Positions 34,401 to 43,989 of a stretch of DNA of 64,000 bases are shown one piece after another. The position numbers were made by a program, and so were the translations under genes. Source of the DNA: Sinomonas sp. P10A9 (GTDB taxonomy: Bacteria > Actinomycetota > Actinomycetes > Actinomycetales > Micrococcaceae). The notes beneath the pieces are model-generated. The model was not told the DNA's origin. It saw only the letters and a program-made list of their open reading frames with translations, and did no database searches. Positions within the stretch are counted from its first letter, which is position 1, and each line of letters starts with the position of its first letter. The stretch is from NCBI RefSeq assembly GCF_041022165.1, contig NZ_CP163302.1, positions 1,364,001 through 1,428,000 of the forward strand, in the 5' to 3' direction.

Positions 34401-34869
34401 CTCGGGACGCGAGAGCATCTCCGCCGACCTGCCCGCCGGACCCGACGGACGCAGGCTCGTCCTGGCGGAACGCAGCGACGCGGGCTGGGAGGCCACCCTC
34501 AACGGCGTGGCCCTCGCCTCCACCGCGCAGGACTGGGCACAGGCCTTCGACCTCCCGGCCGCGGGCGGGCATGTGGAGGTCCGGTACGCCCATCCCGCAG
34601 CCATCCCGCTCGCAGTCGTGACGATCGTGGGGCTCGCCCTGACGCTTCTCCTGGCCATCCCTGCTGCCGCCCGCCAGACCGGCCGCACCGGGCGGGCCCG
34701 TTCTGCTCTACTGGTACCCGAGGGACTCGGCCGCCGCGAGCGCGGAACCGCCACTCGCACGGGACGGTCCCGGACCACCGAGGAACCGGACGCCCTCCCA
34801 CCGCACGACGCCGGGTCCGAGGGACCTGCCGCACGAGAGGAGCCGGTGCATGACGAAGCCAGCCTCTGA
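31405..34869 (+). CDS. Very large membrane glycosyltransferase, family 2
   Basis: About 1154 residues. The N-terminal GT-A domain (about 1-250) shows RVTAVVVAHDGAPYL, MGVDAGSRDDSSELL, LLHDDSAPAPDAL and TGDDVDFCLRARL. Then come at least ten hydrophobic segments (about 390-830) and an extracytoplasmic beta-rich C-terminus. This layout fits actinobacterial galactan or wall-polymer transferases. The first in-frame ATG/GTG/TTG is TTG 31465, which would remove the first beta-strand of the fold. The conserved frame begins after a TGA at 31375, leaving CTG 31405 (overlapping the whiB TGA) or CTG 31411 as possible starts. 31405 is a tentative choice. The 3' end overlaps the DUF5719 gene by 20 nt. Confidence 0.75.
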   Translation: MTLEAVRVTAVVVAHDGAPYLPATLAGLAGQTRPANVVMGVDAGSRDDSSELLRDALGPEHVTAVRAPGGFGGAVARGLSALPPGEDSGASGTQEWLWLLHDDSAPAPDALAALLEAVEAAPRVVVAGCKQLDAESPRRLIDVGLSVSRWYERLTLVDVDEVDQGQYDARSDMFAVNSAGMLVRRDIWERLGGFDPALPATGDDVDFCLRARLADNRVVVVPAARMLHTIRPDAAGTPFAARRAEVYTRLKHTPLGLLPFHAVGALLGGLWQFLLGIVLKEPALGAAKLGASLSALSSPGRLVSGRRSARRTRRVSRSLLGTLIIPRAEIWAHRRALLESAEPDSDAIVGDGTGIADGPSEPTGDSQHDFAALAVASRGWIGTGALVVTGTALLAALVAFAPLLGAEAAVGGALLPVSTALSAVFAHATGWWTGLGAGQRGHGDPFDLVLWLFGLTGFGDTNRAVVVVLVLAAPIAGIGAWALAANLTAHRAPRTLAALVWAAAPSLILALAQGRLGAVVAHAALPWAALGMLRAVGAARVRGSVGQHHQPRRGSGGASSWTAAAAGGIALAFAAAGAPSLVPLAGAVVLVLTVALRGRARTLWWSLIPTVVLFLPLWVSAPNSPRAWITDPGVPLPVDPAPAWQLVLGQPVAFDAAAGLAAIPFLPAGVPWSLVAALLVGAPVLLVAVAGAVLLIGRRGLAARLLLLLGIAGLAYAWAVSRIPTAVAGDALAAPYAGPSVAAAFLALLIVAVLAADRLLEHRRIAAHRPPLEGTAPHQGARRISSGAIVVAYVLLAAGPVGVLAQWAASGFAHAPASGGLGVQELVTPARARGLPATAADLGEGAQQTRTLVLRAADAGGFTATVMRGSGTTLDALSAVAASSRVVGDWGSEHVAEDDAALAAVRRAVATVGGGAAVDPGSDLRDLGIGFVVLPDSGPADDLTASHIDAVPSLVAVGHTDAGWLWRVTPQNAAPDAGFSINQRARIVDPAGVTIAAVPSGRESISADLPAGPDGRRLVLAERSDAGWEATLNGVALASTAQDWAQAFDLPAAGGHVEVRYAHPAAIPLAVVTIVGLALTLLLAIPAAARQTGRTGRARSALLVPEGLGRRERGTATRTGRSRTTEEPDALPPHDAGSEGPAAREEPVHDEASL

Positions 34870-36448
34870 CAGCGCAGCCGGCACCCGTCGGCACCGCCTG
34901 CGCATCATCGCCGCCGCAGTGGCCGGAACGGCACTCACCGGCGTGTGGGCCGGGCTGACAGTTGTGGCCTCCACCGTGCCCGCGCCAGCGTCGCTCGGCA
35001 CGAGGGAGGCGCAGTCCGTCAGGGTTCCGACCGGCGACGCCGTCCGTGCCTGCGCTGGGCCGGCGCGGCTGCTCGAGGGCTCCCCGGTGCAGGGCGACCC
35101 GCAGTTCAGCCCCGCGAGCAAGACTGCCCAGACGTCCGTGACCGGGATCGTGCTTTCGGACACGCAGGGGACCCTGCCTGACACGTCCCTCACCCCCCAG
35201 AGCGGATCGGCCCTGCGCACGCTGCCGGGGCAGCCGGCGCCGCCCGGTACGGTCGCGCAGCCGCGCGCGGCAGTGGTTGCGGGCCAGCGCGTCGACGGGC
35301 TGAGCGTCCTGACGGCGAAGCCCGTCTCCGGATCGGCGGCAGCGACCGGGGCCGCCGTGCGGTTCGAGGCGTCGGACGGCGACCTCCGCGGTCTGGCGGC
35401 CGCCACCTGCACCGCCCCGTCGAACGACCAGTGGCTCTCGGGCGGCGAGACGACCGTGGGACGTACCTCGGTCCTCACGCTTGCCAACTCGAGTGCGACG
35501 CCGGCGACGGTTGACCTCGAGTTCTTCGGCGACAAGCCGCTCACGCAGGCCCCGCCCTCGAGCCGCGGCCTGACGATCAAGCCCGGCAGCTCGGCGTCGT
35601 ACGTCCTGAGCGGCTACATGCCCGGCCAGGCGAACGTCTCCGTGCATGTGCACAGCAGCGGCGGGCCCGTCGCAGCCGCCATCCAGCAGTCCACACTGCG
35701 CGGCCTCACGCCGGGCGGCGTCGAGCTGATCACACCGGCCGCGGCGCCGTCGTCGCGCCAGACGGTCTCCGGGATCGAGCTGCAGGAACCCGGCCAGGCG
35801 AACGCGCTCGCGGCTAAGGACGGGTTCGCCGATGCACGCGCTGCCGTGCAGATCACCGTGCCCGGAGCTGCCGACGCTGTGGTGCAGCTGCGCGTCTACG
35901 GCCGCAATGGTGCGGTGCAGCTGCCCAGCGGGGGAGTCGTGACGGCCAAGGCGGGCGCCGTCACCGAGGTCCCGCTCACAGGCCTGCCGGCGGGGACGTA
36001 CAGCGTTTCGGCGTCTGCCGATGTCTCCTTCACCGCGAGTGCGCGCGTGCCGCGCGGGCTGTCGGCCAACGATCCACTCGACTTCGCGGTCGCCGCCGCC
36101 ACACAGCGGATTGGGGACAACCACGTGGTGGCCATCGGATCTGGCGGATCGCGGCAGATGGTGTTCGGCGTTCCCGACGGGCGGGCGCAGATCCGCGCCG
36201 TGCCTGTCACGGATGACGGCGCCATGCACCCCCCAGTGACGCTCGACGTCGCTGGCGGCACCACCGCGGTCCTCGACGTCCCGGACAAGGTCGACGGTGC
36301 CCCACTCGCCGGCTACGTCCTCTCGGCGTCGGGCGATGCGGCCTTCGGGTCCATCCTGCTCAAGGGCGACGGCAACGCGATCGCCGCGGCGACGATCGTC
36401 CCCGCGGCCGCGGCGGCCCAGACCATGCCGGTGACGGTGGGCTATTAG
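34850..36448 (+). CDS. DUF5719 secreted or membrane-anchored protein
   Basis: A 532-residue protein of unknown function that accompanies WhiB and the large glycosyltransferase in Actinobacteria. A basic N-terminus and one span (about 18-42, IIAAAVAGTALTGVWAGLTVVAS) act as signal anchor; the exterior is Ala/Gly/Val/Ser-rich, beta-rich, with repeated modules (TLANSSATPATVDLEFFG, VQLRVYGRNGAVQLPSG). No catalytic motif is seen. AGAGGAG precedes the ATG, which lies inside the end of the glycosyltransferase gene, so expression is coupled. Probably an extracytoplasmic partner of that enzyme. Confidence 0.8.
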   Translation: MTKPASDSAAGTRRHRLRIIAAAVAGTALTGVWAGLTVVASTVPAPASLGTREAQSVRVPTGDAVRACAGPARLLEGSPVQGDPQFSPASKTAQTSVTGIVLSDTQGTLPDTSLTPQSGSALRTLPGQPAPPGTVAQPRAAVVAGQRVDGLSVLTAKPVSGSAAATGAAVRFEASDGDLRGLAAATCTAPSNDQWLSGGETTVGRTSVLTLANSSATPATVDLEFFGDKPLTQAPPSSRGLTIKPGSSASYVLSGYMPGQANVSVHVHSSGGPVAAAIQQSTLRGLTPGGVELITPAAAPSSRQTVSGIELQEPGQANALAAKDGFADARAAVQITVPGAADAVVQLRVYGRNGAVQLPSGGVVTAKAGAVTEVPLTGLPAGTYSVSASADVSFTASARVPRGLSANDPLDFAVAAATQRIGDNHVVAIGSGGSRQMVFGVPDGRAQIRAVPVTDDGAMHPPVTLDVAGGTTAVLDVPDKVDGAPLAGYVLSASGDAAFGSILLKGDGNAIAAATIVPAAAAAQTMPVTVGY

Positions 36449-36486
36449 CCCGGCGGCACTCCCGGCCCGGCACTCCTGACGCTGCG

Positions 36487-37011
36487 CTAGTAGCCGCGGT
36501 AATAGGGATCGAGGGTCTCGGGGGCAACGCCGAGCATGAGGGCCGTGTATTCGACCACGATGTCGTGGACGAGGTCCTGGATCTCTGCGGGGGATCCCGC
36601 GCCCGTCTCGACGACGCGCCGGTAGACGGTGATCCGGGGTGCGCGGCCAGCCGCGCCCGGCGTGTAGTGGCCCTGCGGGGGACGGCCGCCGTCGCGGAGC
36701 ATCTGCTCGAGCCCGGGAGGGATCTCCTCGACGGCGTACTCGACGCCGTCGAGCTTGGACCCGTTGAGGTCCTGGAGACGGTCCGCCGCCTCGAACACCC
36801 AGTCCTCGAAGCGCTCTGCGCGGGTCCGGCTTGCGGGCAGGACTGAGGGGAGGATCTCGCCCCGGAGCCCACGGCCGTGCCGATTCCTGCGGCGCGCACG
36901 GAAGGTCCTGTGATGGACGGCCTCCAGCTCATCCTGCGGAGGGACGGCCCGGATGCTGAGGGAGGGGCCGCCGGAATCCGGCGAATCCCCAACGATGGAA
37001 CGATCCTGCAT
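36487..37011 (-). CDS. Zincin_1 (metallopeptidase-like) protein lacking HExxH
   Basis: A 174-residue protein of the minimal metallopeptidase-like family (FEDWVFEAADRLQDL, GVEYAVEEIPPG, ITVYRRVVE are typical). Where family proteases have HExxHHFG, this reads LVHDIVVEYTALMLG, so the zinc site is lost and catalysis is unlikely. I recall similar losses in actinobacterial relatives next to whiB and DUF3499, so this may be a clade feature. ATG 37011 with TACAGT 6 nt upstream looks leaderless; the open frame continues further without support. It diverges from the DUF3499 gene. Confidence 0.75.
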   Translation of the reverse strand: MQDRSIVGDSPDSGGPSLSIRAVPPQDELEAVHHRTFRARRRNRHGRGLRGEILPSVLPASRTRAERFEDWVFEAADRLQDLNGSKLDGVEYAVEEIPPGLEQMLRDGGRPPQGHYTPGAAGRAPRITVYRRVVETGAGSPAEIQDLVHDIVVEYTALMLGVAPETLDPYYRGY

Positions 37012-37091
37012 ACATCGACTGTAGTCGTCGCCCCGGCGCGGTGCGAGCCACGCGGGCGGCACGGCACGGCCGCAGCGCAAGCAGTCAATGC

Positions 37092-37112
37092 CCCGGCACG
37101 GCATGTGCCGGG
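37092..37112. promoter_or_regulatory. Inverted repeat just upstream of the DUF3499 -10
   Basis: CCCGGCAC (37092-37099), loop GGCAT, GTGCCGGG (37105-37112), followed by TAGGGT (37115-37120), a -10 lying 8 nt before the DUF3499 GTG. It spans the -35 region between divergent genes and may be an operator. Confidence 0.4.
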
Positions 37113-37128
37113 AGTAGGGTTCTGTGCC

Positions 37129-37521
37129 GTGGGTCCCCTACGCCATTGTTCTCGATCAGCCTGCCGCCAGGCCGCGGTGGCCACGCTGACGTATGTGTAC
37201 GCCGAGTCGACCGCTGTCCTCGGTCCGCTCGCGACATACGCCGAGCCGCACAGCTATGACCTGTGCGCAACCCATGCAGAGCGTCTCACCGTGCCGCGCG
37301 GCTGGGAGGTGCTCCGGCTGGCCCTGCCAGCGGCACCGCCCCGCGGCTCGGATGACATCCTCGCCCTCGCCGATGCCGTCCGTGACCGTGAGCAGCAGTC
37401 CGGACGGGCGCACGAGAGCGCGTCGCGCGACCGGGGAGGATCGAAGGCGCCGCTCGAGGCGCCTCCGGGAACGGACGCTGCCCCGCGGCGCCATCTGCGT
37501 CTCCTGCGCGAGCAGTCCTGA
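37129..37521 (+). CDS. DUF3499 family protein
   Basis: A 130-residue actinobacterial protein. The conserved core is the first 80 residues: RHCSRSACRQAAVATLTYVY, a likely metal-binding Cys pair (CSRSAC), and YDLCATHAERLTVPRGWEV with another Cys and His, suggesting a zinc ribbon. The tail is disordered and charged. GTG start, apparently leaderless (TAGGGT 8 nt upstream). It precedes Trm112 and ahcY; in relatives a phosphomannomutase gene usually follows it, and none is present here. Function unknown. Confidence 0.8.
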   Translation: MGPLRHCSRSACRQAAVATLTYVYAESTAVLGPLATYAEPHSYDLCATHAERLTVPRGWEVLRLALPAAPPRGSDDILALADAVRDREQQSGRAHESASRDRGGSKAPLEAPPGTDAAPRRHLRLLREQS

Positions 37522-37548
37522 CGTCGCGGACTCGGTACTCTTGAGGGC

Positions 37549-37751
37549 ATGCCGAACCTCAGCCCCTCGCTGCTTGCGATCCTCAGGTGTCCCGTGACGG
37601 GATCCGCCCTCGTCCAGGACGGTGACACCCTCGTGGCGACCGTGCCGGGCCCGGACGGGACAGCACCCCGCTATCAGATCGAGGACGGCATTCCCGTTCT
37701 CCTCGCCCCGCAGACCTCTTCCAGCACGACGCCCGCGAATCAGGAGCACGC

Positions 37752-37755
<4 letters not shown>
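37549..37755 (+). CDS. Trm112 family protein
   Basis: A 68-residue small zinc-ribbon-type protein. [19 protein letters not shown] and [12 protein letters not shown] are the family signature; eukaryotic Trm112 activates methyltransferases. Only one Cys (in ILRCPVTG) remains, so zinc binding is doubtful, as in many bacterial members. It lies 27 nt after DUF3499 and overlaps the ahcY start by 4 nt (ATGA). That pairing with the SAH-clearing enzyme is suggestive for a methylation role but not proof. Confidence 0.85.
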
Positions 37756-39245
<1,490 letters not shown>

Positions 39246-39280
39246 CCGTACCGGCCTTCCACGTTGCGCGTTGCGGCCGC

Positions 39281-39320
39281 CCCGATCGTTTCCCGATTGT
39301 GCTCGGGAAGTGATCGGGGC
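39281..39320 (+). terminator. ahcY terminator hairpin
   Basis: A 17-bp stem: CCCCGATC (39281-39288), two G-U wobble pairs, and TTCCCGA, closing on TTGTGC and mirrored to 39320. It lies 36 bp after the ahcY stop, with no T-tract. Confidence 0.75.
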
Positions 39321-39378
39321 GGTTCGCGCCTGCCGGTAATCTTGAGAGAAGGCATTCGCGGCGAAGGGGGACTCATTC

Positions 39379-40608
39379 GTGTCTGAGCGGAAGAAACTCG
39401 GCAGGGGCGGGAAGATCGCCATTGTGGTGGCGGTCCTCACTGTTGCCGGGATCGGCGGCACGTTCGCTGCGGTCGGCCCGCTTGAGACAGCTCCTGTCGG
39501 CTCGGAGGCCGCCTCGCCTGTGCGCAGCCAGCCCGGAACCGCCTTCCCCGTCGTCAAGCCGGCCACGGCCGCGACGACTCCGTCTGCCGGTGCTAAGGAA
39601 GTCAATCCGGCCGTGCCGGTGAAGGTCACCGTGACGGACGGCACGATCGACAACGTGAGCCTGCGATCCTCGTCGGGTCAGGACGTCGAGGGTGCAGTCA
39701 GCGGCTCGCGCACGGAGTGGACGTCCAGCGGTCAGCTCGCCTTCAACAGCACGTACACCCTCAGCTACACGACGCTTGACCTGGCCGGCCGCACGTCGTC
39801 GGCGACGTCGACCTTCGCGACCGTCACGACGAAGAACGAGGCCGACGCCGCGATGTATCCGCTCGATTCCATGAGCGTCGGGGTCGCCCAGCCGATCCAG
39901 TTGACCTTCAGCGAGCCCGTGACCAACAAGAAGGCCGTCGAGAAGGCGATCACGATCACCTCGACCTCGGGCCAGACGGGCGCCTTCCACTGGTTCAGCG
40001 ACACGATGGTGCGCTACCGGCCCGAGACCTTCTGGGCCGCCAACAGCACCATCACGGTCAAGATGGACCTGTTCGGCGTGGACCTCGGCAACGGACAGAT
40101 CGGCAACTTCTCCAAGACGAACACCGTGCGTATCGGCGACAAACGGACAGCCGTTGCCGATGCGCAGGCCCACACGTTCACCGCGTACGTCAACGACAAG
40201 CCGGTGCAGACGTGGCCCGCGACCATGGGTGACACGCGCTTTCCGTCGGCCCGCGGATACCTCGTGCTCATGGAGAAGCAGCGGAAGGCTCACTTCGTTG
40301 CGGCGTCGATCGGGCTCAAGCCGGGTGACCCGGCCAACTACGGTGAGCTCGACGTCGAGTATGCGACCCGTCTCACGCCCAGTGGCGAGTTCATCCACCA
40401 AGCCACTGACAATGCCCTCCCCTACCTCGGTCAGATCAACCTTTCTCACGGGTGCATCGGGCTCGGGCCCGACGGCGCAGCCTGGGTGTTCAACAACATG
40501 ACGGCGGGCGACGTCGTGCAGGTCATCAACACGGACGGCGACTACGCCAATTTCGACGACGGATTCGGAGACTGGAACATCCCGTGGGCCCAATACGCCA
40601 ACGGGTGA
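39379..40608 (+). CDS. L,D-transpeptidase with Ig-like N-terminal domains
   Basis: Cross-links peptidoglycan 3-3 or attaches proteins to it, outside the membrane. 409 residues: basic N-terminus, one span (about 11-32), a Pro/Ala/Thr linker, two Ig-like domains (about 75-270, DUF4980-type folds of mycobacterial Ldt), then the YkuD domain (about 270-400). The catalytic motif is LSHGCIGL with His357 and Cys359; the usual S/THGCxRx has Ile for Arg here. GTG start with AAGGGGG 10 nt upstream. A Ser/Thr-rich lipobox is absent, so membrane-anchored rather than lipoprotein. Confidence 0.9.
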   Translation: MSERKKLGRGGKIAIVVAVLTVAGIGGTFAAVGPLETAPVGSEAASPVRSQPGTAFPVVKPATAATTPSAGAKEVNPAVPVKVTVTDGTIDNVSLRSSSGQDVEGAVSGSRTEWTSSGQLAFNSTYTLSYTTLDLAGRTSSATSTFATVTTKNEADAAMYPLDSMSVGVAQPIQLTFSEPVTNKKAVEKAITITSTSGQTGAFHWFSDTMVRYRPETFWAANSTITVKMDLFGVDLGNGQIGNFSKTNTVRIGDKRTAVADAQAHTFTAYVNDKPVQTWPATMGDTRFPSARGYLVLMEKQRKAHFVAASIGLKPGDPANYGELDVEYATRLTPSGEFIHQATDNALPYLGQINLSHGCIGLGPDGAAWVFNNMTAGDVVQVINTDGDYANFDDGFGDWNIPWAQYANG

Positions 40609-40739
40609 GTCAGTCTGGCGGCCCCGCATAACGCTTCGGCCACATGAGGGCGCCGATGCCCCGACGCGGGGCCGGGCAACAGGTACCGTGGACGCTAGAT
40701 CATGCAGACTTTCAGGCCCGCAGGGGCCGCTACTGGACG

Positions 40740-41954
40740 GTGACAGTGTTGACCGACAAGAGACCCGAGTCCGGCGAGGGCTTCGACGAGCTGCAGGACA
40801 GCGACGAGCCCGCCTTCGATTGGATGAAGCCCGCGGGGCCACGCCCCGACGCCGCGAAGCCGGCTTCGGAGGGCAAGGCGGCGATTGGCGAGAAGCGGGG
40901 TGCCGCGCCGGAGCCGGCGGCGGCCGAGACACGAGCGACGGAGCCGGCAGTGACTGAGACACGAGCGGCAGAACCGGCGGCGACCGAGACACGGGCGATG
41001 GAGCCGGCGGCCCCCGGACCGGCCAGCCCCGGGCACACCGCCTCAGAGAAGGCTCCGGCCGCCTCTGAATCTGTGCAGACTGAATCTGCGCCGACCGCAT
41101 CTTCGCCGACTGCATCGGCGACTGCTGAATCAGCGCCCACTGAGTCTGTGCCTGCGCCGCACACGGATCCTGCTCCGACCGGGGCGCTCAACGTGCGCCC
41201 GCCCGAGGCCGAGGTCCTGCGGCGGCGGAACCAGCGCGATGCGGTGGCGCGGTCGAAGCCCGCAGGCCCGCGCTTCGTGCAGGTCCTCATGGCCATCCTG
41301 ACGCCGTTCTTCCTGCTCATCGCCGCGGTACGGGTGGTAGCGAGCCCGGTGTTCCTCTGGATTGAGTACTACCGCCCTGGCTTCCCCGGGGACGGATATG
41401 GGTTCAGCACCGACGATCGCCTCACCTACGGCTCCTACGCCGTTGACTACCTCGCCAACCTTGCGGGACCGCGGTATCTGGGCAGCCTGGTCCTCCCCTC
41501 CGGGGACCACCTGTTCAATGCCGGCGAGGTCAGCCACATGGCCGACGTCAAGGGGGTTGTCCTCTCGGCCTACGGGGCCGGGATCGTCCTGTTGCTCTTC
41601 TTCGTGTTCGCGTTCATCGGGCTGAGGAAGACCAAGGGCGCGTTCGTGCGGGGGCTGTTCGCCGGAGCCTTCGTCACGATCGGCATCATCATCGCCCTGG
41701 CCGTCCTCGCAGCGCTCGGCTGGGAGCAGTTCTTCACAGACTTCCACCGGATCTTCTTTGCCAACGGGACGTGGACGTTCCGCCTCGAGGACACCCTCAT
41801 CCGCCTCTTCCCGGGCCAGTTCTGGGTGGACTCGGCGCTCGTGGTCGGCGTGCTCGTGATGCTCGTGGCGAGCCTCCTCGTCATCTTCTGCTGGCCCACG
41901 CCGCGGCGTGTTGCCCGACGCGAGGCCGTGCAGGCCGCCGTCGAGCCCGAGTAG
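40740..41954 (+). CDS. TIGR01906 family membrane protein with long repetitive N-terminus
   Basis: A 404-residue protein. The C-terminal 230 residues form the TIGR01906/DUF1461 domain with four or five spans (FVQVLMAILTPFFLLIAAVRV, YGAGIVLLLFFVFAFIGL, FAGAFVTIGIIIALAVLAALG, and a final one) and SGDHLFNAGEVSHMADVKGV. The first 170 residues are low-complexity Ala/Glu/Pro/Thr with repeating ETRAxEPA units, presumably cytoplasmic and disordered. The start is uncertain: GTG 40740 or 40746, and the open frame extends to 40644. Function unknown. It faces the acyl-CoA ligase gene across a hairpin. Confidence 0.8.
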   Translation: MTVLTDKRPESGEGFDELQDSDEPAFDWMKPAGPRPDAAKPASEGKAAIGEKRGAAPEPAAAETRATEPAVTETRAAEPAATETRAMEPAAPGPASPGHTASEKAPAASESVQTESAPTASSPTASATAESAPTESVPAPHTDPAPTGALNVRPPEAEVLRRRNQRDAVARSKPAGPRFVQVLMAILTPFFLLIAAVRVVASPVFLWIEYYRPGFPGDGYGFSTDDRLTYGSYAVDYLANLAGPRYLGSLVLPSGDHLFNAGEVSHMADVKGVVLSAYGAGIVLLLFFVFAFIGLRKTKGAFVRGLFAGAFVTIGIIIALAVLAALGWEQFFTDFHRIFFANGTWTFRLEDTLIRLFPGQFWVDSALVVGVLVMLVASLLVIFCWPTPRRVARREAVQAAVEPE

Positions 41955-41979
41955 GGACCATCCCGAACAGGGGGTCCCT
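41953..41979. terminator. Hairpin between converging genes
   Basis: AGGGACC (41953-41959) pairs with GGTCCCT (41973-41979); the loop can extend the stem by CCC/GGG. It begins at the stop codon of the TIGR01906 gene and lies 30 bp before the stop of the acyl-CoA ligase gene. Confidence 0.5.
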
Positions 41980-42008
41980 CCGAGGAGGGGTTCAGCCCGA
42001 CCGGGGAG

Positions 42009-43898
42009 TCAGTGGGAGTAGAGCTCCGGGAGCACCTCGGGGAACGAGTCGTTGAGCGACTGGCGCCGTAGCTTGAGTGATGGTGTCAGATCGCCGTCCT
42101 CGAGGGTGAGCTCCCTGGGCAGCACGACGAACTTGCGGATCGACTCGGCGCGGGAGACGGTGGCGTTCGCGGCGTCCACTGCGCGTTGGATCTCCGCGAT
42201 GACCTCGGGATCGGATGCCGCTTCGGCGACGGTGAGCACGCGCCCGCGGCGACGCGCCCAGGAGCCGAGCTGATCGCCGTCGAGCCCCATGACGGCAGCG
42301 ATGAAGGGCCGGCCCTCGCCGACCACGATCGCGTGTGCCACGAGCTCTGATTCGCGCAGTGCGTCCTCCAGCGGGCCCGGATGCACGTTCTTCCCGCCAG
42401 CCGTGACAATCACGTCCTTGAGCCGGCCCGTGATGGTCAGGAAACCGTCGTCGTCGAGCGCACCGAGGTCCCCGGTGGCGAAGTAGCCGTCCTCGTGGAA
42501 GGCCGAGACCGGCACTGGGGTGCCGACCTGGACCGCCGGATCTGAGCCGCCATACCCGCGGATCACACCGATCCCCTTGACGAGCACCTCGCCGTTCTCC
42601 GCGATGCGGATCGAGGTGCCCGGCAACGGCTGCCCTACGCTGCCGACGCGGGTGGCGGTGGGGGTGTTGACCGTACACGGTCCGGTGGTCTCTGTGAGCC
42701 CGTAGCCCTCGAGCACCGGTAGCCCTGCGCCGCGGAAGAAGTGTGCAAGCGAAGGACTTAGGGCGCTGCCTCCCGAGACGATCGAGGACACATGGCCGCC
42801 GAACGCCGCGCGGATCCGCCCGTAGACGAGCCGTTCGAACACGGCGTGCCGGACCCGCAGCCGGCGACCGGGGCGGTGACCTCGTCCGGCGGCCGCGTCG
42901 TCGAGTGCTCGGGAATACTCCCGCGCGGTTGCGGCCGCGCGCTCGAAGAGTGTCCCCCGGACACCCTCCGCAGCGCGCTCCTCGGCGGCCGCAAAGACCT
43001 TCTCGAAGACGCGGGGGACCGCAAGGAGGAAAGTCGGCCGGAAGGTGGCGAGGTCCTCGAGCAGCGTGGACTGGCGTGAGTGCCCGATCACGACTCCGGC
43101 GGCCACACAGGTGATCTGGACGGCGCGGGCCAGGACGTGTGCGAGCGGCAGGAACATGAGCGTGCGCGCGCCCGGCCGCACGACCTCGGGCAGATGGGCG
43201 CGGAGGTTCACTGCGAGCAGCGCGAGGTTCCCGTGGGTGATCTCGCAGGCCTTGGGGCGTCCCGTGGTGCCGGAGGTGTAGACGAGCGTCGCGAGGGAGT
43301 CTAGGTTCGCGGCGGCGCGGTGCCGTTCGAGTTCCCGGGGAGACACCCCGAGGCCCGGACCCGTGAGGGACACGAGGTGCGAGCCTGAGCCGTCTTCGCT
43401 CATGAGCGTGACTGGGAGCCATGTGTTGGCCAGCTCCGGCGTCGAGCTGATGGCCTCCTGCACCGTGAGCGCAAGGTGTTCGTTCTCGACGAAGACGCGT
43501 CGCGCACGGGAGTCGGCGAGGATGTAGGCGATCTGCGACGTCGAGGACGTCTCGTAGATCGGCACTGGGACGCCGCCGGCGTACCACACCGCGAAGTCGA
43601 CGAGGGCCCACGCGTAGCTTGACGACGAGAGGATCGCGACGCGTTCCCCGGCGTCGAGGCCGCTTGCGATGAGGCCCTGGGCGAGCAAGGTCACTTCGCG
43701 GCGGAACTGGTCCGCGCTCACTGGCTCCCAGCCCGTTTCGGTGCGCCGCGAGAAAAGCTCTGAGTCGGGGGCCTCGGCCACGCGTGCTTCGAGGAGATGA
43801 GTCACGTTGGCTTCGGGCGGGAGCAATTCGAGGAGCTCGGCGGACACCTCAGTCCGGGGTCGGCGCTGTCCCGGTGTGGGCCTCGCTTCGTCAGCCAC
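42009..43898 (-). CDS. Long-chain fatty acid CoA ligase (AMP-forming)
   Basis: Activates fatty acids via an acyl-adenylate to acyl-CoA. 629 residues. The AMP-binding loop YTSGTTGRPK is at 207-216, YGLTETTG and TGDLG follow, and the C-terminal hinge GRLKDVIVTAGGKNVHPGPLE carries the adenylation lysine region. The family is the FadD15/FAA-like type with a long insert. GTG 43898 has AGGGAG upstream; the open frame runs 86 codons further without homology. The mannosyltransferase gene ends 91 bp upstream on the same strand. Confidence 0.92.
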   Translation of the reverse strand: MADEARPTPGQRRPRTEVSAELLELLPPEANVTHLLEARVAEAPDSELFSRRTETGWEPVSADQFRREVTLLAQGLIASGLDAGERVAILSSSSYAWALVDFAVWYAGGVPVPIYETSSTSQIAYILADSRARRVFVENEHLALTVQEAISSTPELANTWLPVTLMSEDGSGSHLVSLTGPGLGVSPRELERHRAAANLDSLATLVYTSGTTGRPKACEITHGNLALLAVNLRAHLPEVVRPGARTLMFLPLAHVLARAVQITCVAAGVVIGHSRQSTLLEDLATFRPTFLLAVPRVFEKVFAAAEERAAEGVRGTLFERAAATAREYSRALDDAAAGRGHRPGRRLRVRHAVFERLVYGRIRAAFGGHVSSIVSGGSALSPSLAHFFRGAGLPVLEGYGLTETTGPCTVNTPTATRVGSVGQPLPGTSIRIAENGEVLVKGIGVIRGYGGSDPAVQVGTPVPVSAFHEDGYFATGDLGALDDDGFLTITGRLKDVIVTAGGKNVHPGPLEDALRESELVAHAIVVGEGRPFIAAVMGLDGDQLGSWARRRGRVLTVAEAASDPEVIAEIQRAVDAANATVSRAESIRKFVVLPRELTLEDGDLTPSLKLRRQSLNDSFPEVLPELYSH

Positions 43899-43989
43899 GT
43901 GCTCTCCCTCTGTCCGCTCCGCGCTTCCCCCGGGACCCATCCTGCCATCTACCGCGGCATATCCCACGCGTCCGGAGTCCGGGATCCGG

